Below, in pieces: positions 46,940-57,583 of a stretch of DNA of 64,000 nt. The notes under the pieces were generated by a model. That model saw only the letters and a program-made list of their open reading frames with translations, was not told the origin of the DNA and ran no database searches. Positions within the stretch are counted from its first letter, which is position 1. Each line of letters opens with the position of its first letter. The position numbers were made by a program, and so were the translations under genes. This DNA is from Allantophomopsis cytisporea (lineage: Eukaryota; Ascomycota; Leotiomycetes; Phacidiales; Phacidiaceae): contig CP103025.1 of the NCBI GenBank assembly GCA_024752435.1, positions 1,674,001-1,738,000 on the forward strand. The letters are read 5' to 3'.

Positions 46940-48097
46940 ATGCTTCCGACAACCAATTCCTTAAAGCTTTTTTCTAGCTCTGGAAGTTTCACCAGAGGTT
47001 GGAATATAAAGTCCACTTGCGCTCCACGACACTTTGCAGCTTCCTATGCCACGCGCCGTTCATCGCGAGATACGATTTCGAACACAACAATAAGGGTATT
47101 CCGCGAGATCCCTGAGCTACGAAGATGGAGACGCAAGCAATTGCTCGATTACCGTACCGTCGGTCTTGTTCCTACAATGGGTGCTCTCCACGCCGGGCAC
47201 CTTTCGTTGATTCGATCCGCCGCTAAAGAGAATGCGTCTGTTATCGTCAGCATATATGTGAATCCAACACAATTCGGTGTGCATGAGGATCTAGACAGCT
47301 ACCCAAAAACATGGGAGACGGATTGTAAAATGCTGAGGGATTTGGACCAGGACTTGGCCGAGGACGGTGGGAATATGGGAAAGATTTCTGCTGTATTTGC
47401 GCCAACTACCAATGTCATGTACCCTAGTGGTCGACCGGGACAAGAAGTTGACGCAAAGGGCTCCTTTATTACCATCACGCCTGTAGGGGAAAGATTGGAG
47501 GGGTCGAGCAGACCAACATTCTTCAGGGGTGTGGCTACAGTCTGCATGAAGCTTTTCAATATTGTGCAACCCGAGAAGGTGTACTTTGGTCAGAAGGATG
47601 TACAGCAGACTGTTGTTATTAAGAAGATGGTAAAGGACTTCTGCTTGGACACAGAGGTAGTTGTTGAGAAGACTCAAAGGGAAGCAGATGGGTTAGCTAT
47701 GAGCTCAAGAAACGTGTACCTTGGACAGCGGAGACGAGCTGCGGCAACAGTCTTGCTGAAGACCTTACAAGTTGCTGAGACAGCATATATGAAGGGTAAG
47801 AGAACAAGAGATGAAATTCTTGGACCAGCAATGGAGTTGGCAAAGCTTTTGTATATGGAACAACAGCAATTGGGTCCAGAAAATGGAGTAGAATTTGAGG
47901 TCGACTATGTGTCTTTGGCTGATCCTGAAACAATGGAGGAATTGGAAGAGGTCGATGATACAAGAGGAGCAATCCTCAGTGGAGCATTCAAGATGTTGCC
48001 TGTGCAGAAGCCACAAGATGGTGAAGAGCTGGGAATAGGAGGAGGCCCACCTGTGCGACTTATTGACAATATCATTTTAAAGCCTTTAGAAAAGTGA
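46940..48097 (+). CDS. PAN6: pantothenate synthetase (pantoate-beta-alanine ligase)
   Basis: ATP-dependent ligation of pantoate and beta-alanine, the last step of vitamin B5 synthesis. It is a single exon of 385 residues. Motifs are GLVPTMGALHAGHLSLIRSA (ATP HxGH), IYVNPTQFG, PEKVYFGQKDVQQ and GLAMSSRNVYL. An Arg/Ser-rich 45-residue N-terminal extension (FTRGWNIKSTCAPRHFAASY) looks like a mitochondrial presequence. The ATG at 46940 is the first in frame; the reading frame is open further upstream without an ATG. Confidence 0.94.
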   Translation: MLPTTNSLKLFSSSGSFTRGWNIKSTCAPRHFAASYATRRSSRDTISNTTIRVFREIPELRRWRRKQLLDYRTVGLVPTMGALHAGHLSLIRSAAKENASVIVSIYVNPTQFGVHEDLDSYPKTWETDCKMLRDLDQDLAEDGGNMGKISAVFAPTTNVMYPSGRPGQEVDAKGSFITITPVGERLEGSSRPTFFRGVATVCMKLFNIVQPEKVYFGQKDVQQTVVIKKMVKDFCLDTEVVVEKTQREADGLAMSSRNVYLGQRRRAAATVLLKTLQVAETAYMKGKRTRDEILGPAMELAKLLYMEQQQLGPENGVEFEVDYVSLADPETMEELEEVDDTRGAILSGAFKMLPVQKPQDGEELGIGGGPPVRLIDNIILKPLEK

Positions 48098-48976
48098 AAA
48101 ATGATTGAATAACTCCCAAAATGAAGGACAAACACGTCTTGTCATATCACAAAGTATGATAATACGGTTGAATGTACCACTTTGTACTACAAGTTTTCAG
48201 GGGGTCACTATTGAATTCAATGACCTCAGTAGATATTGATAAACTTTGGATTCAATATACGACTTCAGCTAGTTTTCACCGACTTAAGGGTTTCTGATAT
48301 GTACAGATATCATTCAAAACTCTGTCCCTTACCTTTAGCTTGATCTCTTTGTTATTCTCAAATTTTGTCTTAGAGCTGTTTGCTTCCTTGCAGTTTTTGT
48401 CCACTTTTCGAAAACAAGACGGGAAGGCATAGGAAAGAATGTTTATTTCTCTTTTGTAGTACGGAAGACTTTTCTTGACTCTTCCGAGAATATATTTAGA
48501 CTCATTTCAGATAGACAGCAAGAATACCGAAAATCCCAAAGGAATAGAATATATCGGTACCCTACCACCAATCTACTTGGACTTCCTCATCAGTGTAAAA
48601 GTTAATACGCCTTAACATTTATCTTAGCATCGGAGGCCGTCTTAGGAATTTTTGTAGATATAAAGTAAATTGAATGTGTTGTTTAGTTATTTTAATAGGT
48701 AATTAATTGAGTTTCAATGTGGTAGCGCGTTGAGGGGCGAGACTGCACAAGGGGCTACAGTCAATCAGTAGCAGATAATGATGGACCTTGGTCGTTAATC
48801 CGTCAACACGTCAGGTTGCTGGCTAGGGAGTAAGACACAATAAATCAAGCTTGGCGTAGTGTAAGGTATGACGTCGAAATCGCTTATGATCCTTAGAACC
48901 ATCAATACACAACAATAAAGTACCTATGAACTCCTATGATATTCTCCGGAAAGCATGTAAGTAAACATACTAAATC
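48098..48976. other. AT-rich spacer, no gene seen
   Basis: 880 bp between PAN6 and the PTEN-like gene, in the same orientation. There are only short open frames; the sequence is AT-rich, especially 48660-48710. Confidence 0.5.
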
Positions 48977-50842
48977 ATGGCTTCTTTTCTCCGACAAATT
49001 GTCGCTGGCCCACGATCTCGACATCCCGAAGCTGGTCTCGATCTATGCTATGTTACCGACAACATAATCGCAACTTCTGGCCCTTCAGGAACCTATCCTC
49101 AGCGCGCATACCGCAATCCATTAGATCAGCTCGTCAAATTTCTCGACTACAAGCATGGAAAAGAATGGGCGATCTGGGAGTTTCGTGCAGAGGGTACAGG
49201 ATATCCTGACGAGGAGGTTTATGGTCGAGTATGGCATTACCCTTGGCCAGACCACCATCCTCCACCTTTCAGGCTTGTGCCTTTGATTATGGCTAGCATG
49301 CGAAATTGGTTACATGAAGGTGGAAAGGAAAGGAAGGACAGAGTGGTTGTTGTTCACTGCAAGGCTGGCAAGGGACGAAGTGGAACTATGGCGTCAAGTT
49401 ATCTGATCAGCGAATGTGGTTGGAAGCCGAGTGAAGCACTTGCGCGATTCACAGAGCGAAGAATGCGGCCAGGCTTTGGCCAGGGTGTCTCCATTCCTAG
49501 TCAGCTAAGATGGATTGGATACGTGGACCGATGGACGAAAGGCGAGAAGATTTACGTGGAAAGACAGATCGAAGTTTGTGAAGTACACATTTGGGGTCTG
49601 AGGGATGGCGTGAAGGTTGCAGTAGAAGGTTACGTGGAGGAAGGAAAGGTCATGAAAGTCTTCCATGTCTTTACAAAGCACGAAAGAACAATTGTCGAAG
49701 GGAACGCTCCCGGTTCAAACGGGATCAAGGACCAAGTCAGTGAGCTTGCGGGATTTGAAAACAAAGGCAAAATAAATACTGCTGGACAGTTGGATGGATC
49801 TGCCCCGAGTACAATCAAGACAGACAAACGTGCCTCGACCTCCTTTTCAAGGTATGGTAAGCAGCACGAAAAAACAGGCCACGAGGAAGGTGGCAATGCT
49901 GTTATTTTCAAGCCTTCATCTCGAGTCATTCTCCCAACGAGCGACGTTAATATCGATTTCGAGCGCCGGAATAAAGCTACTATGGGTTGGACGATGGTAA
50001 CAGCTGTTGCGCATGTCTGGTTCAACTGCTACTTCGAAGGCAATGGACCTGAGCAGCAAGGCAAACCCGACGACAATGGTGTCTTCGAAATTGACTGGGA
50101 TAAGATGGATGGTCTCAAGGGATCAAGTCGAAAAGGGACTAGAGCATTTGATCGCATGTCTGTGGTATGGAAAGCATTTGAGCCCGAAGAAGGTCGTGGT
50201 CGTTCAGCCGATATTGTCCGGGAGCCAGGAGAAGATTCACCAGTCCCACAAATGGCTCCAGCCGATTGGAGAGGAGAGAATAAGGAAGCCCCAGGAAAAG
50301 GCAAGGAGCTTGGTTTAAGGACAGAGAGTCCATCCAGTACGGACATTAGCAAGGCGAGCAGCATCGTGAGTCCAGATGGGGCTACGGGAAAGAATATGGA
50401 AGCTGATGGCAACGGAAATGGAAAGGATGGTGGTGAGGATGACGACTCTTTCACAGGTATCCGATCAAGTGGACCCCAGGGTGAGGAGGATGTTGAGAAC
50501 ATTAACGTCAGGGACTTGCCACAACCACAGACTACCGGCTCAGGCCCAGACTTAGATGCTGTCAATGCAGGACTGGATACGGCTTCACACACTACTCCAC
50601 ATGCTAAAGATGCGTCTACGCCTACAAGTCAATCGTAAGGTTTCCTTTCTTTCAAGCCCCTTCAATACTAACTCGCTCGTAGGTCCATAGATCAAGGTGC
50701 CGAAGAAGCTGGCATCAAAGGAACCTCTCACATCGCCACGAGTGATCTGCCAGATGGCGTGCCAGAGAACGAGATGAAGGACGCAAAGGATCATGGGTTG
50801 GGCCACATGCAGTCTGTCAAGAAGCTCATGCGAAGCTCTTAA
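48977..50842 (+). CDS. PTEN-like phosphatidylinositol-3-phosphatase (Tep1 type)
   Basis: A dual-specificity/lipid phosphatase expected to remove the 3-phosphate of PIP3. Exons 48977-50634 and 50683-50842 give 605 residues. The phosphatase domain is at about 1-195: VTDNIIATSGPSGTYP, HYPWPDHHPPP (WPD Asp92) and the P-loop HCKAGKGRSG (127-136, Cys128). The two P-loop lysines typical of PTEN lipid selectivity are present; Ser replaces the usual Thr before the last Gly. A C2-like region follows (VCEVHIWGLRDGVKVAVEGY). The last 200 residues are low-complexity and acidic, probably disordered. Confidence 0.9.
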
Positions 50843-52021
50843 TTCCCGCATACAATACCAGGAGCTGTGGCGCACAAGGAGTCTGAGAGTAAAGCATAGT
50901 ACTTGAAGTGATACCAACTTAAATAACGAATTGTAATTGAGTAAACGATAATTTTTAAGAATCTTCTTCCACACACAGTCCTGGTGAACCGGATCTACTC
51001 CAGATCCGGAGCAAGATCGATCAGTGCCAGTACTCCATATTGAGTGCCATTCATTAGAGATTGGCAATCAAAGTTGCAAACTCACAAAATAGTAATTCTT
51101 AATCGGAATATTGCATTTGAATGCTAGGCTGTATATAACTTCTAAGCCTTGAAGGTGTCTTCCAATTTGCTCAAATAGTGATATTCAAGTGCTTTAATAC
51201 CTCTGTTTGTTGATACCTTACGAGGAGCCTTATCGACGGGTATGGCTCGGCTATATCTCAAAGGAGCCTAGTGTCACTTGGATCTGAAAAATACATAAAT
51301 ATTTCTTTACGTCCACTTTGCGGCACTCTTCTTCTCTCCTCTTCACGCTCCCTTTTAGACAGTGCAGCTCAGCATTTTAGCACGACCGGACTGGCATTCT
51401 GTCAGGACAACTGTGTGATCGATTGTTGATGTTAGCGATTTCGCGGCGCGAAGATGGATTATTCCAAGTGGTACCATAAGAGCTGGCCGAGCATCGTCTT
51501 TAGTAGTTTACGCTGCCATTGATACAGGTTGCGCGGGCGGCGTCAGAGGGACCATACAAAACTTCTGCAAGGACGTATCTTTCTATAGCATGCTAAATAG
51601 CTGTTGTCGACTGAACAAATTCCCTCTACAGCTTTCAATGTTGAAATGAATGATCATTATGGACGGCTCAGCTTCAAATCTCTGCCGGCTGTTAGCGTGA
51701 CGTGCGAACTTAGTGGCATGAAGTCGATCTACAAACTCGATTTATATGCGGAATATGTGTGTATGTAGGAGGATGTAATTAATATACACCTAACATGGCT
51801 CTTCCGATATGCCATGTGAGTAGTACAATGCGTCTCACCCATCAGCTTATCTTTGTGTCATCTGATCAGATGTCTAAAACGCAGGTGTGACTCTGTTCCA
51901 TCTGTAAGTCCGTATAAAATCCTCTGCACTCCTCTAACTGCTCTTCTCTGCACATCGCACAACTTTACCAACCCCAAAATATCAAACCTCAAAAATCTTC
52001 AAAAGAATCTAATCAGTCAGC
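50843..52021. other. spacer and metallothionein promoter
   Basis: About 1.2 kb without a supported gene. Near the right end are a 14-bp perfect palindrome at 51859-51872, TATAAAA at 51913-51919 and a CT-rich patch (51920-51955), which form a compact core promoter for the metallothionein. Confidence 0.5.
51859..51872. promoter_or_regulatory. 14-bp perfect palindrome upstream of the metallothionein TATA box
   Basis: CATCTGATCAGATG is fully self-complementary and lies 40 bp before TATAAAA (51913-51919), itself about 103 bp before the ATG. The position suits an activator dyad, but it does not match the Ace1/Cuf1 copper-site consensus that I know. Confidence 0.4.
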
Positions 52022-52215
52022 ATGAAGGGCGAATGTGGATGCTCCGGTACCTCTAGCTGTACGTATATCTATCAAGCTCACCGGCCTTTTTCTGACTTCT
52101 ATGTAGGCAACTGTGGCTCAAAGTACGACTTCCCCTCTCTTTTTGGCCTTCCGGGGACCAAGGTACATTGTACTAACAAGCCTCAAGCTGCAGCTGCTCT
52201 TCCTGCGGCAAATAA
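52022..52215 (+). CDS. copper-metallothionein-type peptide, three exons
   Basis: A tiny Cys-rich protein that would bind Cu(I) and buffer copper. Exons are 52022-52058, 52107-52122 and 52188-52215. The peptide has 26 residues, starting MKGECGCSGTSSCNCGSN and ending SSCGK. Cys positions 5, 7, 13, 15, 19, 21 and 24 have the same spacing that I recall for the 26-residue Neurospora crassa copper metallothionein. Intron 2 has a yeast-like branch site TACTAAC (52171-52177) and two usable 3' sites, AAG at 52187 and CAG at 52193; the second removes two residues including Cys21. Each exon is too small to be seen as an ordinary open frame. Confidence 0.88.
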
Positions 52216-52864
52216 GTTGCTCTCTCTCTCCGCGATGCGATACGATCTTCACAAGCGATAACACCAGGGTTGGGGTTCAAAATATGGGCCATGGATGAAG
52301 GGGTGGTGGATTATATACTGTCGTTTTCGAAATACATATATATGACCCGCGTACTTATAAATTGCATATATGATTTATTGTGATCGTTCCGATGGTTCAA
52401 CTGTTTTTAACGGACCATATCGGCTTCATCAATAACAATGCAGCTCATCTCATTCATAAGACAGGGGAAAACGAACTGCTAGTATGTACATGGACGAGAC
52501 GTCAATCCGCAGTACATAATCACAAGCAGGCAATGATTGGAATGAAACTTATTTAATCATGTACTGCCATTGGTGGTCACGGCGACTGGCACCCCGGCAC
52601 CCCGGAACCGCCCGCGGCTGCCCGTAAGCCTGGTGACAAGGGGAGGCACTAGGAGTGCACTACGACCTTACCAGCATTCATTATCAGCCTCATATCTCGA
52701 GCTCCCGGTTCATGTCTTAAGGTAAGCTACTGTGCTCCTTAATTGAGATAACAGCTATCGTTACAATATATAAGACAAAGGAGAAGAGCTTCATAGTTCA
52801 ACTTATCTTACAGAGTACACAACAACTAAACACATCTCGACCTTACACTTCAATTGGCTGCACA
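52216..52864. other. spacer, metallothionein 3' UTR and ISN1 promoter
   Basis: 650 bp with an AT-rich left half and a GC-rich patch at about 52578-52632 containing repeated GGCACCCC. An A/C-rich leader precedes 52865. No gene is seen. Confidence 0.45.
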
Positions 52865-54473
52865 ATGACCACAAGATACAGAGTCGAGTGTGAGTTGTAT
52901 ACTACTCAATTAATGCTCTTTTGATTTATTGACATGACTTAGATGCCCTCAAGACCCATAGACGAGATCAATTTATAGGTAAGACCATCGATATCCGACC
53001 GTCTGTCTTTCAGAGAATCATGTTTGGGCTCGAGAATCTCGATATTGTTGACCTGTTGACCCACCGTCTCCGATCGGTATCGTTGACGTCAATGTTAGCG
53101 TCGACTCACAAAGAGATCTTCCAACTCCTAGCATCAGTATCTTCCCTTATGCTGTCAGAAAGACCTTGCTAATGATCCATCCAAAAATTAAGAATGGATG
53201 AAAGGACTACTAGCTGTTCCATTCGTATTGCACTCCCAACCGACAGGTGTCTTCGAGTCACGAGATGGCGGGGTAGCCAAAATGGCTGAGACATCCCATC
53301 GCCGTTATGCAGAAATTATGGAAGACGTTGAAGATATGATTGATGACCACAGTGAGAATTTCTTCGTTATTCCTGATAAGAAGCAATCTAATACGCACAA
53401 GTCGCACACCAAAAAGATGGGCTACACCATCAAACCAAACTGAAATTGCTTGTACCAAGTATTGGTACTTTCTTCACTCGGCTTCCGTTAGCAGCTGCCT
53501 TTGAATATCAGGACCGGAAACGCTCCATATCATCACGTCGATTTGTGCCACCGTCTTTTAACGATATCCGCTTGATTCTCAATACGGCTCAAATCATGGG
53601 CCTGACATCGTCAGGTCCGCTTGATTTAGCAACCTTCGATGGAGATGTAACTTTGTATGATGACGGGGAATCACTTGAGCCCACCAATGAAGTAATCAGC
53701 AGAATAATTTGTAGGTTATCCAACGAGAGTGTTTTGAACCAGCTGACCAGTTAGCACTCATGCAAAACAGCACCCGGATAGGCATCGTAACTGCAGCTGG
53801 CTATATGGAAGCTGAAAAGTACTACGAGCGTCTGCATGGCCTCTTAAAAGCTGTTAAGAACTCCACGGTTCTAACACCAATACAGAAGCAAAATCTGGTG
53901 GTCATGGGAGGCGAATCAAATTTTCTCTTCAAGTTCTCAATTTCCGCGCCACATCTACTAGAATGGGTTCCACGACGAGATTGGATTCTCCCTCAAATGC
54001 ATGATTGGACCGAAGAGACGATCCAAGCGTTACTAGACCGCGCACAAGATGCCTTGAAAGAATGTATCTCCGCCCTGAGCCTTCCTGCAACTATAATCCG
54101 CAAATCACGCGCTGTTGGAATTATTCACAGCACTCCAGGCGCGCGCTTCCCACGTGAGCAGCTGGAAGAAACGGTATTGGTGGTGCAGAAGATTTTAGAG
54201 ATGAGCCCTGTTGGAAAGATGATTCCCTTCTGCGCTTTCAATGGAGGTAACGATGTTTTTGTTGACATTGGCGATAAAAGTTGGGGTGTACAGGTCGTCC
54301 AGAGCTATTTTGGTGGTGTGGAGGGGAGTAGGACTCTTCATGTTGGCGATCAATTCTTGAGTGCTGGCGCGAACGACTTCAAGGCTAGAGCTGTTGGAAC
54401 CACAGCATGGATTGCTAATCCTGTTGAGACGGTGGAGTTATTAGATGAGCTGCAGGCCTTCTTGAAAACATGA
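52865..54473 (+). CDS. ISN1: IMP-specific 5'-nucleotidase
   Basis: Dephosphorylates IMP to inosine in purine salvage. Exons 52865-52889, 52943-52978, 53193-53351, 53417-53710 and 53755-54473 give 410 residues. The N-terminus MTTRYRVEYALKTHRRDQFI and EWMKGLLAVPFVLHSQP are family hallmarks. LLVPSIGTFFTRLP is next, then the HAD-type catalytic motif LATFDGDVTLYDDG (Asp148, Asp150), and RIGIVTAAGYMEAEKYY. The C-terminus has HVGDQFLSAGANDFKARAVG. Introns 2 and 3 end in AAG and intron 4 is only 44 nt. Without splicing the frame is broken three times, so it would be easy to mistake for a pseudogene. Confidence 0.9.
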
Positions 54474-54865
54474 GGCGATGGTTACTTGTAGGGAGGTAGT
54501 AAAAATATATACATAACCCACATCTTCCATCTTGGATTTCAGCCGTACTAGCCTACCCGTCAAAAGCAAGCTTGTACGTGCAAGCCATGTATCAAAATTA
54601 ATAAATAAATAAATAAATACATAACGGGTGATATTTTTCTTTTTGGCGTAGAAGATGATCGCACAACCAAAATTTCATACTATTTTTGTTTCGAAATATC
54701 AAGAACCCAACACAGTAGACCAACGCCAAAATTTAATTTCCAGAGTGATTTTGCAGAGTCTTTGAGTTAGAGCTATGATAGAGACCCAAGAGGGATTTGT
54801 GGAAGCTCTAGCCAATTCCCAAATTCAAATCCACCCGGCATCTGCTCTACCAATACTCATACCCT
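54474..54865. other. convergent 3' spacer with AAAT microsatellite
   Basis: Lies between ISN1 (plus) and dihydroxyacetone kinase (minus). A (TAAA)n tract is at about 54600-54619. No gene is seen. Confidence 0.5.
54600..54619. repeat. (TAAA)n microsatellite
   Basis: About five copies of the tetranucleotide in the 3' spacer of two convergent genes. Simple repeat. Confidence 0.8.
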
Positions 54866-56908
54866 TCATCTAACCTCCAAAACCTCATGCAACCCTTTTA
54901 CGATCTCCATCAAAGCCCATGCTCCGGGATCTGGTAACTCCTGCTGCTTTTCAACACCTATGTAACTGGCGCGTCCAAAGCTCGGCTTCAACTTCTCAGT
55001 CCCTTTTGCCGCGAGCTCTGCTTCCCGCACCGCTTTCCCGAGATCCCGCGTCCGATCAAGCGTGTCCGCAAATGGAATCAACACATCCATGACTGTCCTA
55101 TCGCCCACGCGCGCACCGGTATGCTGCTTCAAGCTCTCGACTGCTGTAGTAAGACAGCTGGCATAGATATCTAGCGCAGGCTGTGGCGTATTAGGTTGGG
55201 CGCGTCGTAGGGCGGTGGCGAAGGCAGCGAGCAAAATACCGAAGATGGCGCCTAGTGTACCGCCCATGTCGTCTACGGCGTCGATTATTGTATAGAGGAC
55301 CGTTAGAACAGAGCCGGGGCGGGCGATTCCTTGGTCAAGTTTGGTGAGGATTACTGTGGGGTTGGAATTAGTGACTGCTGGAAATCAAGAGTCGCTCAGC
55401 CTACCTTGGCATACTGCTTTTAGTGTCTCTCCACAGTCACCGTCGCCCATTACCATGTCCCATTGTGTGAGGTTTGGTTCAGCGGCTATTGCACGCTCGC
55501 AGGCACGTCGTAGCACTCTTTCTAGAACTTGTGGGTCGACTATTTCATCAGCTAGAACTAAAACGAAGAGCAGATATTGTACCTTTCAAGTCTTCATTCT
55601 GGGTTAGCTCTTTCCGTGTGTTGAGATCCACTATGGCTATGTCTTGCTTGCGATCTTTGGTGTAGTAGTTTGCTTTTACATTTGGCCATGCTGGTGCAGA
55701 AGTCTCTGCCTCTAAGAGCTCAACGAGTCCTGTTGTGGTACTTTTGCACCCTTTTGCAGCACCTGTGAGATTCCAAAGTGTGATGGAAAAGCCAGGCCCA
55801 TTTAACGAGGTTTCAAACATGCCAGAGTAGATTTTCACAGGGGCTATGCTCCATACTCTCTCTGCCAAAGGTTTGTTATTTAGTCCTTGACACTTAAAGG
55901 AGGCAAGGTGACCTACCAAGCTGTGTTATGGTTTCTTGAGTGATTGCACCCAGTTCGAGATTTGACAAACCTCCGTGGTTGTTCATCAAAAGTACGACCT
56001 CATTATCTCGTGTAAACTTGACAAAACTCCGTTCTATATCGTCAGGATCCAAGAGTAATTGAAGCATTTGCTTAATTAAGTTGTCAACTGACGGAAATGG
56101 AGATATCTGTTGAGCACCCTATGCTTGTATCAGAATTGGCCCAAATTGATGTCTCCAATGATCATCCACACGTACTGGTTCGTTGTGTATTCCAGCGCCA
56201 ATTATACAAACATCATCAGCAATATTTTCGTGAGTCTGCCTTCCTGGGACATGACAATGGTCCAAAGTTGAACCAAGAGATACAAGTTGAGAATTGACAG
56301 ATTTGCCGATCTCAACACAACGCTCAAAGGAAAGCCCCTGAGCAGAAGCACCACCAAGGATTTTCATTGCTATGTTAATCAGCCTTCTATTCACATGAGA
56401 ATAAGAAATAGAGAAAGGCCATACTGATGACATTTCCTGCAAGCCCTCGTCTTCCAACCTTTTCACACTTGCTTCTGCCAATGGAAACATCGTCAGTGGC
56501 TGGCAAGACTGCTACATTCTTTGCCAATCCATTCGCCAAAGCTCTTTCAGCAGCCATACCAAAATGTAACTTATCGCCCGTGTAATTAGTAATAAGTAAT
56601 ATTGTTCCTTGATCAGATGGAACAGTAGCAATGGCTGCAAGAACCTGCTTCATGCTAGGGCTGGCAAATATATCTCCATTCGCCGTTGCAGAAAGAAGAC
56701 CATTTCCGACATAACCAGACCACGCCGGTTCATGGCCACTTCCACCACCGGATATGAGCGTGACCTGAGATTTCTTGTGAGCATTGTAGAAAACTACTCT
56801 TTCTGTCTCGAGGAGTGAAAGCTCTGGATTGGAGGCCACCAGGGCTTTGAGAGCTCTTGGGACCAATTCGTTGGCAGCTGTTTCGGGAAAATAATGCTTC
56901 AGTGACAT
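54866..56908 (-). CDS. DAK1: dihydroxyacetone kinase
   Basis: ATP-dependent phosphorylation of dihydroxyacetone (and glyceraldehyde), detoxifying DHA in glycerol metabolism. Exons 56908-56425, 56369-56176, 56118-55917, 55861-55583, 55539-55405 and 55353-54866 give 593 residues. The DhaK part has LISGGGSGHEPAWSGYVGNG, ITNYTGDKLHFGMA, GSTLDHCHVPGR and the substrate-binding His at about 223 in GAGIHNEPG. The DhaL ATP domain has MVMGDGDCGETLK and DDMGGTLGAIFGILL. The start is the ATG at 56908. A TAG or AAG acceptor choice is not ambiguous in any of the five introns. Confidence 0.94.
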
Positions 56909-57583
56909 GATTGCATAACAATTGCTTCGACTTTCCACGCTGTCAGATTTCACTTGGAAAGAGGAATGATTAGAATTTTTTATATGGCAATTGAGAATGG
57001 TTTGTAAGAGAGAAAAGATTTAGAGATGTTTGAACATTCAAAACTTATGGAATCATGATGTGTTCATATTGTCTCTATCTCCCGAACACTCATAGACGTC
57101 AACCCCGCCAACCGGGTACGACCAGTTCGGGTAACCCGAGCTTGCGCATTCCCCGCATTCCCCCAGATCTAGCATAAGCTACGCAAGTACCATGTAAATA
57201 TCTCAGTTGATGCGGCCTTCTCTAGAGTTGATATATGAATTCGATTGTCATTCAGCACCCTTGTCGTCGAATGCATATCATATCGATTCAACCGTCTTAC
57301 TGTCATTATCGGATAATGTAATCATCGTACCGGCGAGCACCTTCCTATTTAAGACAGCTAGCTATGCGGACAGGCATTCTGATAGCCCATGCCAAAGGTA
57401 CGTTTGAAGGGCATCAGGCTCTCATGTTTTCTCATGTTTGTCGTAATACGGTTTAATATAATGCCGCTGATAAACATTATCTTATCTTCCTGTCCACTTT
57501 CTATTTATGTTTCCCTGTTTCTCTGTTTCTTGACATTATGAAGAAAGCTTCAATCATACGTGATATTTCTTCAGTCAGGAACC
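56909..57583. promoter_or_regulatory. divergent promoter region DAK1 / S10 carboxypeptidase
   Basis: 675 bp between divergent starts. A symmetrical TCGGGTAACCCGA motif lies at 57127-57139, giving CGG-N5-CCG (CGG 57128-57130, CCG 57136-57138), 220 bp from DAK1, a typical Zn2Cys6 target geometry. A CT-rich leader-like run lies at 57485-57530 before the peptidase. Confidence 0.45.

Noticed and set aside
52865..54473. ISN1 as a pseudogene because the raw frame breaks several times
   Set aside because: Every break is removed by a GT-AG intron and the joined protein matches the family from end to end.
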